From Mycolicibacterium psychrotolerans (GTDB lineage Bacteria > Actinomycetota > Actinomycetes > Mycobacteriales > Mycobacteriaceae), in assembly GCF_010729305.1 (NCBI RefSeq), contig NZ_AP022574.1, positions 2,418,001 through 2,482,000 of the forward strand: a DNA stretch of 64,000 nt, in the 5' to 3' direction. The number at the start of each line of letters is the position of its first letter. Positions within the stretch are counted from its first letter, which is position 1. Below the pieces are notes generated by a model. That model made no database searches. It saw only the letters and a program-made list of their open reading frames with translations, and was not told the DNA's origin. Positions 8,889-18,547 of the stretch are shown piece after piece. Position numbers and translations under genes: made by a program.

Positions 8889-9320
8889 ATGCGGGTGCTC
8901 GTGCAGCGGGTGACGTCCGCGCGCGTCACGGTGGCCGGCGAGGTCGTCGGCGAGATCCGGCCGGCCACCCAGGGCTTGCTCGCGCTGGTCGGCGTCACCC
9001 ACGACGACGACCCGGCGAAGGCCGAGCGCATGGCCGAAAAGCTCTGGCAGCTACGGGTTCTCGACGGTGAGAACTCGGCGAGTGACATCGGTGCACCGAT
9101 CCTGGTGGTCAGCCAGTTCACGCTGTACGGCAACACCACCAAGGGGCGGCGGCCGACGTGGAACGCCGCCGCGCCCGGGGCCGTCGCCGAGCCGCTGGTC
9201 GACGCGTTCGCCGAGGCGCTGCGCGCGCTGGGAGCGCAGGTGCAGACCGGCGCGTTCGGCGCCGACATGGCCGTCGAGCTCGTCAACGACGGTCCGGTGA
9301 CGGTGCAGCTGGAGCTGTGA
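8889..9320 (+). CDS. dtd: D-aminoacyl-tRNA deacylase
   Basis: This 143-residue enzyme hydrolyses D-amino acids (and glycine mischarged on tRNA-Ala) from tRNA. It shows both family motifs: [17 protein letters not shown] (about residues 77-93) and the Gly-cis-Pro loop NDGPVT (about 134-139). The start codon abuts the DUF305 stop, so it may be read from the copper-regulated promoter, an odd pairing for a housekeeping quality-control enzyme. Confidence 0.95.
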   Translation: MRVLVQRVTSARVTVAGEVVGEIRPATQGLLALVGVTHDDDPAKAERMAEKLWQLRVLDGENSASDIGAPILVVSQFTLYGNTTKGRRPTWNAAAPGAVAEPLVDAFAEALRALGAQVQTGAFGADMAVELVNDGPVTVQLEL

Positions 9321-9321
9321 G

Positions 9322-10224
9322 CTACTGCGTCGCCGTGATCTGCACGCCTTCGGACGGCTGAACGATCACGAATCCGTTGCCGTAGAAGGACACCTGGACC
9401 GCCTCGCCCGATCCGCGGCCGATCAGCGCGCCGGCCTTGAAGCTCGTCTTCAGCTGGGTCTGCAGGTTGGCCGACCACGCCACGACCGCGTTGGTGTCGG
9501 CGAAGGTGGGGGCCTCCGCGGCGTTGAGCACCACCGGCGGCCCGTCGGTGGTCAGCGCCACCCAGCCGGTGCCGCGCAGCGTGGTGTTGAACAGCCCGCC
9601 GGTGGCCATGCTGCCGCCCTTCACGCGTTCGATGTTCCAGTCCAGGCTCGACGAGAAGGCCAGCACGTTCTTGCCGCTGATCGACAGGCCGGAGTTGGTC
9701 AGGTTGAGCAGGTGGACGTCGTAGGCGCGCTCGGCGAGGAAGACGTCACCCTGTCCAGCGCACCGCATCAGCGGCAACCCCTCACCGGTCAGCGCCTTCT
9801 TGATGAACTTCGAGGCCCCGCCGCCCTCGAAGGCGAAGTCGACGTTGCCCTGGTAGGCGACCATCGAGCCCTGCCGGGCCATGAACGGTTCGCCCAGCCG
9901 GACGCGCAGCAGCTTGGCGTTCTGGTTGGCGATCGCCTTGGCTTCCTTCTCGCTGAACCGGCCGTCGACGAGATCGCCGCTGATTCCGGCGAATCCATCG
10001 CCGCTGCCCGGTGCCTGCTGGACCTGCGCCTGGACCTGTGCCTGCGGCTGGCCAGGCGCGGGACCGGCCTGCGGGCCAGGGGCCTGGCCCAGCGGGGCCG
10101 CCATCACCTGTCCGCCCTTGGACACCTGATCCGTCCACCGCTGCCCGTCGAACCAGCGGTAGTCGTAGCGCCCTTCCGGGTCGGGCTGCCAACTGCCTTG
10201 TCCGGGTGCTGTCACCGTCGCCAC
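9322..10224 (-). CDS. DUF2510 / AIM24 family protein
   Basis: A 300-residue protein with an N-terminal DUF2510 module (GSWQPDPEGRYDYRWFDGQRWTDQV in two parts, about residues 10-34), a Pro/Gln/Ala-rich linker (about 40-75) and an AIM24/TerD-like beta-sandwich (about 85-300). The latter includes EPFMARQGSMVAYQGNVDF and the GLFNTTLRGTGWVAL strand. DUF2510 modules are common in actinobacterial membrane or envelope proteins. No catalytic function is known. The 87-bp gap upstream separates it from a divergent gene and shows no clear operator. Confidence 0.82.
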   Translation of the reverse strand: MATVTAPGQGSWQPDPEGRYDYRWFDGQRWTDQVSKGGQVMAAPLGQAPGPQAGPAPGQPQAQVQAQVQQAPGSGDGFAGISGDLVDGRFSEKEAKAIANQNAKLLRVRLGEPFMARQGSMVAYQGNVDFAFEGGGASKFIKKALTGEGLPLMRCAGQGDVFLAERAYDVHLLNLTNSGLSISGKNVLAFSSSLDWNIERVKGGSMATGGLFNTTLRGTGWVALTTDGPPVVLNAAEAPTFADTNAVVAWSANLQTQLKTSFKAGALIGRGSGEAVQVSFYGNGFVIVQPSEGVQITATQ

Positions 10225-10311
10225 CTCCCGTGTTCTGGTGGCCTCACCCTAAGCCGTTCGCCGTCGGTGAACGACCACATTCGAGCGCTGTAACGGTGTA
10301 AGCATGTAATC

Positions 10312-10869
10312 ATGAGACACCAACCCCACAGCCGTAGGCCGGGCCGCTCCGGCGGCTGGCAGCAAGCCGACCAACCCGATGCCCGCGACGCCGGAGACTG
10401 GTTCGCCGGCCGCCTACCCGAGGAATGGTTCGCCGGTGACCCCGAGGTCGTCGTCGATCGCGAGGAGATCACCGTCGTCGGCCGCCTTCCCGAACCCGGC
10501 GGCGAGCCCGACAGCGAGGCCCGTGCATCCGGCCGCGCGGCCAGATTCCGCGAGCAGACTCGCAGTGAGCGCATGCGCATCGCCGACGAGGCCGAGGCGC
10601 GCTACGGCCGCAAGGTGGCCTGGGGCGTGACGGTCGGCGAGGAGCGAATCCTGTTCACGCACATCGCGGTACCGGTGATGACCCGGCTCCGTCAGCCCGA
10701 ACGCCAGGTGCTCGACACCCTCGTCGACGCCGGGGTGGCCCGGTCACGCTCGGATGCGCTGGCGTGGTCGGTGCGGCTGGTCGGCGAGCACGCCGACGAA
10801 TGGCTCGGCAAGCTGCGTGACGCGATGCGTGAGGTGGACGACCTGCGCTCGTCCGGTCCTCAGCTTTGA
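10312..10869 (+). CDS. Conserved actinobacterial hypothetical protein
   Basis: I cannot assign a function to this 185-residue protein. The N-terminal 30 residues are Arg/Gln-rich and probably disordered. A conserved block GDPEVVVDREEITVVGRLPEP follows in two parts (about 42-62). The rest is mostly helical, ending in a region (RSRSDALAWSVRLVGEHADEW, in parts) that resembles the helix-turn-helix of ribbon-helix-helix proteins. No signal peptide or membrane helix is seen. The last 10 bp overlap the convergent oxidoreductase gene. Confidence 0.7.
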   Translation: MRHQPHSRRPGRSGGWQQADQPDARDAGDWFAGRLPEEWFAGDPEVVVDREEITVVGRLPEPGGEPDSEARASGRAARFREQTRSERMRIADEAEARYGRKVAWGVTVGEERILFTHIAVPVMTRLRQPERQVLDTLVDAGVARSRSDALAWSVRLVGEHADEWLGKLRDAMREVDDLRSSGPQL

Positions 10870-13031
10870 TCCACCTTCTCGACGGCCACGAACGTCGAGT
10901 TCAGCGCCGGGGTCTGCGACAGCGGATCCACCGGTTCGGCGTCGACCAGCAGATTGCGGTTGACGCCGAAGGACTCGGCGGGTGCGCCGCCGCGCGGATC
11001 GTAAACCCTTGAGCCCCAACCATGGTCGATGATCACCACGCCGGGTCGCGGCTCGTCGCCGACCGACGCGGTGAGCTCGATCCGCCCGACCTTCGACGTG
11101 ACGCGGACGCGGTCGCCGTCGGTGACACCGAGGCGGAGCGCGTCATCGGGGTGAATCACCACCTCAGTGCCCTTGCCTGAGGGGTGCAGCCCCGGCAACT
11201 CGTTGAGCCAGGAGTTCATCGAGTGCCTGCGACGTCGGTTGGCCAGCGAGAACGGGAACTCCGCCGGTGGATCGGCGGGCGGCTGGGCGAGCAGGTCGCG
11301 GGCGCGGGCCACGAATTCGGGGGGCGCGAGCCGGACCTTGTGCTCCGGGGTGCGCAGCGCGTCCCGGAAGTGCCCGAACTCGCGGGGGCCGAGAACCCAG
11401 CCGTGGGGGTGGGCGCGCACGTCGCGCCATCGGATCCTGCGGCCGTTGACCTTTCGGCCCGTCGCCAGCACCAGCCGGTCGATCCAGTGAGGGCCGAACT
11501 CGAGCCCGCGGATGCCTGTGAGGCGGGCCAACTGTCGGGTCGCGCGGATGAACGTGTTGAGACCCGGGGCGCGAAACAGGGGCCGGCGCATCGCAATCGC
11601 GAGATCGACGAAGATGCGCCACTCCTGACGCGCACCCGGTGGTGGCTCGATGGCTTTCGCGCCGTACTGCACGTACGGCTCGTCGTGCATGTTGCTCGTG
11701 AACGCCAGCAGGTCGTCGCGCTCCAGCCAGTGCACGGCCGGCAACAACCAGTGCGCATGCCGATGGCTCTCCCGCTGCACGAAATCGACGGCCACCAGCA
11801 GATCCAGTTCGGCCAGCGCCTCGTCGAGCGCGGCCCCGTCCGGACCCGACACCACCGGGTTGCCGCAGTTGATCACCAGCGCCCGGATCTGACCCCGTCC
11901 CGGGGTGGTGATCTCGGCGGGGAGTTCGGACAGTGCGTGCCCTCCCGCCACCATCGGCCGGCCCGACAGCCGGTTGCGGTGCCGGCTCGCGCCGACCATG
12001 CCGGACATTCGGAGCGCGTCGACGTAGCCGGGCTCGTAGCGGCGGCCCCCTGGGCGGTCCATGCGCCCGGTGATGACGTTGAGCGCATGCCCCAGCCATT
12101 CCCCGACGGTGCCGGTCAGGTGCATCGACACGCCGGTCCGGGTGACCACCATCGCGGCCCGGGCGGTGGCGAAACCCCGTGCCACCGATTCGATCTGGGC
12201 CCGTGGCAACCCGCACCGCAGCGCGAGGTCGTCGAGGTCCGCCTCCGCGGCCAACGCGCGCAGCTCCGCGACTCCGGTGGCCAGCTCGGCACAGTCCTGC
12301 CGGTGCTCGAGGCCCTCGTCGAAGATCACCTTGATCATCGCGAGCAGCAGCGCCCAGTCCTGCGCCGGCCGCACCGGGAGATGGAGGTCGGCCCTGGCGG
12401 CGGATTCGGTCCGCAGCGGGTCGACGACGACGAGCGTGGCGCCGTGGGCCTGCCGGTCCAGCGCCCGCCGCCAGCCACCCGGCACCGTCTCGAGCCAATT
12501 CCAGGCGCTCACCGCGGGATTGGTGCCGACCAGCAGGAAGTAGTCGCAGTTGTCGACGTCGGACACCGGGGCCATCAGCATCGAGCCGTACATGGCTTCG
12601 GCGACCACGTGCATCGCGTTCTGGTCGATGGAGCCGACGAAGTACCGGCTCTGGGTGCCGACCGCGTCGAGCCAGCCGTTCATGAAGATGATGTTCGACG
12701 ACGAGAAGCCGGCCGGATTCCCGTAGTACACGCCGACGGCGTCGGGGCAGTCCGCGTCGATCACGGCGTTCATCCGGGCGGCGATGTCGGTGATGGCCTC
12801 CTCCCACGTCGCCTCCACGTAGGAGTCGCCGACGCGGCGCATCGGGGCCACGATCCGCCGGGGATGCTCGACCAGTGCGGCAGCGGTGCGGCCCTTGGCG
12901 CAGAAATCCCGCCAGGTGTGCGGGTTCTGCTTGTCGGGCGAGATCTTGAGCACGCGGTTGCCGTCGACGGTGACGTCGACGCCGCAGGACGCCAGGCAGT
13001 ACCGACAGAACGTGTGCACGGTCCGGGTCAT
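10860..13031 (-). CDS. Molybdopterin-dependent oxidoreductase (DMSO reductase family)
   Basis: The 723-residue protein begins with a [4Fe-4S] site CRYCLASC followed by FCAKG (C-x2-C-x3-C-x(about 27)-C, residues about 8-45). It then has the large bis-MGD binding domains and a C-terminal molydopterin-dinucleotide-binding domain (about 590-715, with VIHPDDALRLGVTDGDRVRV). There is no Tat signal, so it should be cytoplasmic. The architecture matches formate dehydrogenase/assimilatory nitrate reductase-like enzymes, but the substrate cannot be told. No electron-transfer subunit or cofactor genes are nearby. ATG at 13029-13031 is chosen because the Fe-S motif follows directly. Confidence 0.85.
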   Translation of the reverse strand: MTRTVHTFCRYCLASCGVDVTVDGNRVLKISPDKQNPHTWRDFCAKGRTAAALVEHPRRIVAPMRRVGDSYVEATWEEAITDIAARMNAVIDADCPDAVGVYYGNPAGFSSSNIIFMNGWLDAVGTQSRYFVGSIDQNAMHVVAEAMYGSMLMAPVSDVDNCDYFLLVGTNPAVSAWNWLETVPGGWRRALDRQAHGATLVVVDPLRTESAARADLHLPVRPAQDWALLLAMIKVIFDEGLEHRQDCAELATGVAELRALAAEADLDDLALRCGLPRAQIESVARGFATARAAMVVTRTGVSMHLTGTVGEWLGHALNVITGRMDRPGGRRYEPGYVDALRMSGMVGASRHRNRLSGRPMVAGGHALSELPAEITTPGRGQIRALVINCGNPVVSGPDGAALDEALAELDLLVAVDFVQRESHRHAHWLLPAVHWLERDDLLAFTSNMHDEPYVQYGAKAIEPPPGARQEWRIFVDLAIAMRRPLFRAPGLNTFIRATRQLARLTGIRGLEFGPHWIDRLVLATGRKVNGRRIRWRDVRAHPHGWVLGPREFGHFRDALRTPEHKVRLAPPEFVARARDLLAQPPADPPAEFPFSLANRRRRHSMNSWLNELPGLHPSGKGTEVVIHPDDALRLGVTDGDRVRVTSKVGRIELTASVGDEPRPGVVIIDHGWGSRVYDPRGGAPAESFGVNRNLLVDAEPVDPLSQTPALNSTFVAVEKVDQS

Positions 13032-13077
13032 ACCGTCATGCTGCCGCAAGCAGATCGCTTAATCCGGCGATCGGCAC

Positions 13078-14979
13078 TCAGGCCTGGATCATCGTCCAGT
13101 ACTCACCGCGGCGCGCCATCAGCTCGGCGTGCGTACCGCGTTCGACGATCCGGCCGGACTCCATCACCAGGATGATGTCGGCGTCGCGGATCGTCGAAAG
13201 CCGATGCGCGATCACGAAACTGGTGCGGTCGCGGCGCAGTGAGGCCATCGCGTGCTGAATGAGCACCTCGGTACGGGTGTCCACGGAGCTGGTGGCCTCG
13301 TCGAGGATCAGCAGCTGCGGCCTGGCCAGCACCGCGCGCGCGATCGTGATGAGCTGACGCTCGCCGACGCTGATGTTGGTGCCGCCGTCGGCGATCCGGG
13401 TGTCGTACCCGTCGGGCAGCGTGTGCACGAAGCGGTCCACGTAGGCCGCGGTGGCCGCCTCGATGACCTCGTCCCGATCGGCGTCGGGGCGGCCGTAGGC
13501 GATGTTGTCGTAGACCGTGCCGGCGAACAGCCAGGTGTCCTGCAACACCATGCCGATGCGGGACCGCAGCGAGGCTCGGCTGACCGAGGTGATGTCGACG
13601 CCGTCGAGCAGGATCGCGCCCGCGTCGACGTCGTAGAACCGCATCAGCAGGTTCACCAGCGTGGTCTTGCCCGCGCCGGTCGGCCCGACGATGGCCACCG
13701 TGGTGCCGGGCTCGGCCACCAACGAGAGATCTTCGATCACCGGCGCGCCGGGACGGTAGGCGAACGACACGTCGCGGAACTCGACGCGGCCGCTGCCCGG
13801 TCCGCCGGCGGGGAGCTCGCGCAGCGATGCCGGCGGTTCCTCCTCGGCGTCGAGGAGATCGAAAACCCGCTCGGCGCTGGCGATCCCGGACTGCAGGGTG
13901 TTGTACATGCCGGCGATCTGGGTGAGCGGCTGGTTGAACTGTCGGACGTACTGGATGAACGCCTGGATACCGCCCAGCGTGATCTGCCCGGTGGCGACCT
14001 GCAGCCCGCCGACCACCGCCACCGCCACATAGCTCAGGTTGCCGACGAAGATGGTTGCGGGCGAGACCAGACCGGAGAGGAACTGGGCGCCGAAACTCGC
14101 GTGGTACACATCGTCGTTGAGTTTGCGGAACTCTTCCTCGGCCAGCGCGCGGTGACCGTAGGTGGTGACCACCGTGAAGCCGCTGTAGGTCTCCTCGATG
14201 TGCGCGTTGAGCTTTCCGGTGTTGGTCCACTGCGCCACGAACAAGCGGCGCGACCGCCGTGCGATCGACCGGGTGATCCACAGTGACAGCGGGACCGTCA
14301 CGACGGTGAGCAACGTCAGCAGGGGGGAGATCGTGAGCATCATGACCAGCACGGCCACCACGGTCAGCACCGAGGTCAGCAGCTGGGTGATCGACATCGA
14401 CAGCGACTGCTGCAGGTTGTCGACGTCGTTGGTGACCCGGCTGAGCACCTCACCGCGCTGCCGGGAGTCGAAGTAGCGCAACGGCAACCGGTGGACTTTG
14501 TCCTCGACGTCGGAACGCAGCGCCACCATCGTCTTCTGCACCACGATGTTGAGCAGTCGCGCCTGCAGCCAGACCATCAGCGCGGCAACCAGATACAGCC
14601 CCAGCGCCAGGGCAAGGGTGCGGGCCACCGCACCGAAGTCGACGCCCTGGCCCGGCACCACGTTCATGGCCGAAAGCAGGTCGGCGAATGTGGTGTCGCC
14701 ACGGGCCCTGGCCGCCTCGACGGCCTGCTCCTTGGTCCGGCCCGAGGGCAACTGCCGGCCGATGACCCCGTTGAACAGCAGGTCGGTGGCATGCCCGAGG
14801 ATGCGCGGACCGATGACACCGATCGCGATGCCGCCGATCCCCAGCAGCATCACCGCCACCGCCAGTCCACGGTGCGGAATCAGCCGCCTCACCAGCCGCA
14901 GTGCCGAGGCCGTGAAATCGCGTGAGCGGGCCTGCGGGGGCTCGGCCATCCGCATGGAACGCGCCAGCGGTCCGCTCAT
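13078..14979 (-). CDS. ABC exporter half-transporter, Rv1272c type
   Basis: A 633-residue fusion of a six-helix exporter domain (about residues 30-345) and an ATPase domain (about 380-630). The ATPase has Walker [11 protein letters not shown], Walker [14 protein letters not shown] with the catalytic Glu, and a deviating signature ISVGERQ instead of LSGGQ. It overlaps the upstream partner by ATGA, so the two are translationally coupled and should form a heterodimer. Family members export lipids or drugs; for the M. tuberculosis pair lipid transport has been proposed, as I recall. An insert of about 30 residues (near 75-105) lies in the first extracellular loop. Confidence 0.9.
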   Translation of the reverse strand: MSGPLARSMRMAEPPQARSRDFTASALRLVRRLIPHRGLAVAVMLLGIGGIAIGVIGPRILGHATDLLFNGVIGRQLPSGRTKEQAVEAARARGDTTFADLLSAMNVVPGQGVDFGAVARTLALALGLYLVAALMVWLQARLLNIVVQKTMVALRSDVEDKVHRLPLRYFDSRQRGEVLSRVTNDVDNLQQSLSMSITQLLTSVLTVVAVLVMMLTISPLLTLLTVVTVPLSLWITRSIARRSRRLFVAQWTNTGKLNAHIEETYSGFTVVTTYGHRALAEEEFRKLNDDVYHASFGAQFLSGLVSPATIFVGNLSYVAVAVVGGLQVATGQITLGGIQAFIQYVRQFNQPLTQIAGMYNTLQSGIASAERVFDLLDAEEEPPASLRELPAGGPGSGRVEFRDVSFAYRPGAPVIEDLSLVAEPGTTVAIVGPTGAGKTTLVNLLMRFYDVDAGAILLDGVDITSVSRASLRSRIGMVLQDTWLFAGTVYDNIAYGRPDADRDEVIEAATAAYVDRFVHTLPDGYDTRIADGGTNISVGERQLITIARAVLARPQLLILDEATSSVDTRTEVLIQHAMASLRRDRTSFVIAHRLSTIRDADIILVMESGRIVERGTHAELMARRGEYWTMIQA

Positions 14980-16703
14980 ACCGTCCCCACCGACTGCGAA
15001 TCGGCGAACTGCCGGTACTCCTCGCACGAACCGATCAACTCGTCGTGGGTGCCGGCGCCGACCACCCGCCCGTCGTCGATCACCACGATGTGATCGGCTT
15101 CGGCGACCGTCGAGATGCGTTGCGCCACCATGACGATCGTCGCTCCCGCGGACACCTCCCGCAAGCGGGACCTGACCGTGCGGTCGGTGTGCACGTCCAG
15201 CGCGGAGAACGCGTCGTCGAACAGGTACAGCCTCGGTCTGCGGATCACCGCGCGCGCGATCGCAAGGCGCTGGCGCTGTCCACCGGAGAAGTTCATGCCG
15301 CCCTGCGCGACGGGCTGGTCGAGACCGTCGGGATGGGCGGCGACGAAGTCGTCGGCCGCGGCCACCCGCAACGCCGCCCACATCTCGTCGTCGGTCGCGT
15401 CGGCCTTACCGAAGCGCAGGTTGTCGGCGATGGTGCCGGAGAAGAGGTAGCCGCGCTGGGGCACCAGACCGACCGCCGCCCAAAGCGTCTCGATGTCCAG
15501 ATCGCGCACGTCGATCCCGTCGACGCGCACCGCACCGTCGGTCACGTCGTAGAGCCGGCAGATCAGCGACACCAGCGTCGACTTCCCCGACCCGGTCGAC
15601 CCGACGATCGCGGTGGTCCTGCCCGGTCGCGCGGTCAACGAAACACCCTGCAGCACGGGCCGATCGGCTCCCGCATAGCTGAACGTCGCGTTGTCGAACC
15701 GGACCTCGCCGGTGATCGCCTCCGGTGTCAGCGCCGCGGCCGGACTGGTGATCGCCGGCCGGGTGGACAGCACCTCGGTGATGCGTTCCGCGCACACCGA
15801 GGCCCGCGGGATGATGACCAGGATGAACGTCGCCATCAGGACCGCGAAGAGGATCTGCATGAAGTAGGACAGGAACGCGATGAGCGAGCCGACCTGCATC
15901 TGGCCGGCATCGATGCGAAGGCCGCCGAACCAGATCAGCGCGACACTGGAGACGTTGATCACCAGCGTCGTCACCGGCAGCATCAACGCCTGCCACCGGC
16001 CCGCCTCGATCGCGGCGTCGGCCAGCGCATGGTTGGCCTCGGCGAACCGGTTGCGCTCGTAGCCTTCCCGCGCGAACGCGCGCACCACCCGCAACCCAGT
16101 GAGCTGTTCGCGCATCACCCGGTTGATCCCGTCGATCAGGCGCTGCAGCCGGCGGAAGATCGGCAGCAGGTGCGAGACGATCCAGTAGTTGGCCAGTGCC
16201 AGCACCGGAACACTGACGAGCAGCAGCCAGGACAGCCCGGCGTCCTGGTGCACGGCCATCGCGATGCCGCCCACACACATGATCGGTGCGGTGATCAGCA
16301 TGGTGGCGGTCAACTGCACCAGCAGCTGGATCTGCTGCACGTCGTTGGTGGTGCGGGTGAGCAGCGACGGCGCACCGAAGCGGGCGGTCTCCTCGGCCGA
16401 GAAGCCGGTGACGTGGTGGAAGATCAGCGACCGCAGGTCGCGTCCGACGCCCATGCTGGCCCGCGAGCCGAAGTAGACGGCGCCCACCGCGCACACCACC
16501 TGCAGGGCGGACACCCCCAGCATCACCGCGCCGAGTTCGACGATGCGGCGCAGGTCGCCCTGGGCGACACCGTCGTCGATGATCGCGGCGTTGACGGTGG
16601 GCAGATACAGCGTGGCCAGCGTGCTGATCACCTGCAACGCCGCCACGATCGCCAGCAGCGGGCGGTACGGACGGGTATGCCGTCGGAGCAGGCCGAAGAG
16701 CAT
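14976..16703 (-). CDS. ABC exporter half-transporter, Rv1273c type (degenerate ATP site)
   Basis: A 575-residue exporter half with six membrane helices and an ATPase domain. Walker A is [10 protein letters not shown] and the signature is the canonical FSGGQRQR. Walker B reads [13 protein letters not shown], where Asp replaces the catalytic Glu. Together with the partner's deviating signature this gives one consensus and one degenerate ATP site, as in TM287/288-type exporters. The ATG at 16701-16703 is preferred; upstream codons lack homology. It is the first gene of the two-gene operon and is divergent from lprB. Confidence 0.9.
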   Translation of the reverse strand: MLFGLLRRHTRPYRPLLAIVAALQVISTLATLYLPTVNAAIIDDGVAQGDLRRIVELGAVMLGVSALQVVCAVGAVYFGSRASMGVGRDLRSLIFHHVTGFSAEETARFGAPSLLTRTTNDVQQIQLLVQLTATMLITAPIMCVGGIAMAVHQDAGLSWLLLVSVPVLALANYWIVSHLLPIFRRLQRLIDGINRVMREQLTGLRVVRAFAREGYERNRFAEANHALADAAIEAGRWQALMLPVTTLVINVSSVALIWFGGLRIDAGQMQVGSLIAFLSYFMQILFAVLMATFILVIIPRASVCAERITEVLSTRPAITSPAAALTPEAITGEVRFDNATFSYAGADRPVLQGVSLTARPGRTTAIVGSTGSGKSTLVSLICRLYDVTDGAVRVDGIDVRDLDIETLWAAVGLVPQRGYLFSGTIADNLRFGKADATDDEMWAALRVAAADDFVAAHPDGLDQPVAQGGMNFSGGQRQRLAIARAVIRRPRLYLFDDAFSALDVHTDRTVRSRLREVSAGATIVMVAQRISTVAEADHIVVIDDGRVVGAGTHDELIGSCEEYRQFADSQSVGTV

Positions 16704-16817
16704 CCCGCTACTGTCGCATACCCGCCGACACCGGCGCCCGTCCGGCGGGCGCACCTGAGAATCGGCTGAACTCGCAGGTCAATCGGCATGTCGGTGGTTG
16801 ACCCCTGAGCCTGCCGC

Positions 16818-16823
16818 TACAGT
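16818..16823 (+). promoter_or_regulatory. -10 box for leaderless lprB
   Basis: TACAGT matches TANNNT and ends 7 nt before the GTG at 16831, which decides between several in-frame start codons. Confidence 0.45.
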
Positions 16824-16830
16824 GCATGGC

Positions 16831-17394
16831 GTGACCGGAAGCCAGCGTGGACATCGACGGCCGTTGAGGGCCGTCGTTGCTGCCGCGGCCATCATCCCCG
16901 TGCTCGCGGCGTGCTCGAACGATCAGCCGTCGTCGCCCACGGTCCCGTCGGGTGACGCGCCGCCGCAGGCGGCCAAGCACGGACCGTTCTTCCCGCAGTG
17001 CGCCGGCATCAGCGACGAGGAGATCATCAAGCAGACCCAGGTGCCCGGGCTGACCAACACGGCGCAGAACTCGGTGGGCTGCCAGTGGCTGGCCGGCGGC
17101 AGCATCGTCGGCCCGCACTTCTCGTTCACCTGGTTCCGCGGCAGCCCGATCGGCCGTGAACGCAAGACCGAGGAGCTGTCGAGGACCAGCGTCGAGGACG
17201 TCAACATCGAGGGCCACGACGGCTTCATCGCCTCCAACGACGATCCCACCCTCGGCACCAACCTCTGCGAGATCGGCATCGGCTTCGGCGACGACTTCAT
17301 CGAGTGGTCGATCAGCTACGCCCAGAAGCCGTTCCCGGATCCGTGCGACGTGGCCAAGGAACTCACCCGCCAATCGATTGTGAACTCCAAATGA
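16831..17394 (+). CDS. lprB: LprB-type lipoprotein (DUF3558-like)
   Basis: The 187-residue precursor has a basic start, a hydrophobic stretch and lipobox VLAAC, so it is anchored outside the membrane. The body (KHGPFFPQCAGISDEEI, then NSVGCQWLAGG, then RGSPIGRERKTEEL) is typical of the mycobacterial LprB/DUF3558 group, with conserved Cys that can pair. The function is unknown. Its stop overlaps the lprC start as ATGA. The position next to the divergent ABC exporter is conserved with M. tuberculosis and suggests a shared envelope role. Confidence 0.88.
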   Translation: MTGSQRGHRRPLRAVVAAAAIIPVLAACSNDQPSSPTVPSGDAPPQAAKHGPFFPQCAGISDEEIIKQTQVPGLTNTAQNSVGCQWLAGGSIVGPHFSFTWFRGSPIGRERKTEELSRTSVEDVNIEGHDGFIASNDDPTLGTNLCEIGIGFGDDFIEWSISYAQKPFPDPCDVAKELTRQSIVNSK

Positions 17395-17939
17395 GCATGC
17401 GTCGGGGAAGGGCCGCGGCGGCCGCCGCGCTGGCGGGCCTGGTCGTGCTGACCGGGTGCACGCAGACCGTCGAGGGCACCGCCGCCAAGTCCGGTTCCGG
17501 TGACGTCCCCCGCAACAACGACTCGCAGCAGAAGTACCCGAACCTGCTCAAGGAGTGCGAGGTCCTGACCGAGGACATCCTCGCCCAGACGGTCGGGGCG
17601 GATCCGCTCGACATCCAGAGCACGTTCGTCGGTGCGGTCTGCCGGTGGCAGGCCGCCAACCCGGCAGGGCTGGTCGACATCACCCGGTTCTGGTTCGAGC
17701 AGGGCGATCTGGAGAACGAACGCAAGACGGCTCAGCAGCTCAACTACCAGATCGAGAACCGGTCGATCGCAGGCATCCAGTCGTTCGTGATGCGGCCCAA
17801 CGACCCCAACGGCGCCTGCGGCGTGGCCAGTGACGCCGCGGGAGTGGTGGGCTGGTGGGTGAACCCGCAGGCACCCGGCATCGACGCATGCGGCATGGCG
17901 ATCAAGCTGATGGAGCTCACGCTCGCCACCCGCGCCTAG
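17391..17939 (+). CDS. lprC: LprC-type lipoprotein (DUF3558)
   Basis: A 182-residue lipoprotein with lipobox VLTGC at the end of a short signal peptide and a DUF3558 body (CEVLTEDILAQTVGADP, CRWQAANPAGLVDITRFWFE in parts). It pairs with lprB by a 4-bp overlap, and both have the same fold, so they look like an old duplication. No enzymatic residues are seen; a binding or accessory role is likely. The stop codon shares CTAG with the convergent phosphatase gene. Confidence 0.88.
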   Translation: MSMRRGRAAAAAALAGLVVLTGCTQTVEGTAAKSGSGDVPRNNDSQQKYPNLLKECEVLTEDILAQTVGADPLDIQSTFVGAVCRWQAANPAGLVDITRFWFEQGDLENERKTAQQLNYQIENRSIAGIQSFVMRPNDPNGACGVASDAAGVVGWWVNPQAPGIDACGMAIKLMELTLATRA

Positions 17940-18442
17940 CGCGGCACGTGGAAGTCGACGAGTTCGGCCCCGCCGAGTCCCAGCTGCCCCCACGGCACGG
18001 CGGTACGCAGCACCGCGATCGCCGACGTCGGGTACTTCGCCGAGACCTTCTCCGCGACAAGGCCGTTGGCGCTGTCCTCGTCGGCCAGCCCGAGCGCCAG
18101 TGACGACATCACCGGCTCGTGGCCGACGACCAGCAGCGCGGTCACGTCGTCGGTGATCCCGTTGATCTCCTCGATGACGATGCCCGGCGTGGCCTCGTAG
18201 ATGCGGCCCGAGAACTGCGCGGGCGCGGCAATTCCGGTGCGGTCCAGAGTCTGCCGGGTCCGGGTGGCCGTCGAACACAGCACGGCGTCGATCTGCCCGA
18301 GGTGTTCCCGGATCCAGTCGCCGGCCAGCTCGGCCTCCCGGACGCCGCGCGGCGCGAGCGGACGCTCGTGATCGCCCACCCCGTCGGGGTAGTCCGATTT
18401 GGCGTGCCGCATGAGCACCAGCGTGCGTGTTCGATCGCTCAT
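17936..18442 (-). CDS. SixA-type phosphohistidine phosphatase
   Basis: The 168-residue protein is a small histidine phosphatase. It has the RHG-like motif LMRHAKSDYP (about residues 10-19) with the catalytic His, the CSTATRTRQT segment and the second His in VVGHEPVMS. Family members remove phosphate from phosphohistidine or small phosphoesters. It is the Rv1276c counterpart. The ATG at 18440-18442 gives MSDRTRTLVLM; an upstream in-frame ATG would add seven residues. It is divergent from the SbcD-like gene. Confidence 0.88.
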   Translation of the reverse strand: MSDRTRTLVLMRHAKSDYPDGVGDHERPLAPRGVREAELAGDWIREHLGQIDAVLCSTATRTRQTLDRTGIAAPAQFSGRIYEATPGIVIEEINGITDDVTALLVVGHEPVMSSLALGLADEDSANGLVAEKVSAKYPTSAIAVLRTAVPWGQLGLGGAELVDFHVPR

Positions 18443-18547
18443 CGGGAGATAACGGTAGTCCATCCGGTGCGCGTCCCGGGACTTGTCGGCGGCCCGCAAT
18501 AGACTTCCCGCAACGACGACGCCGACGACGGAAAGGACGGTCATCCG

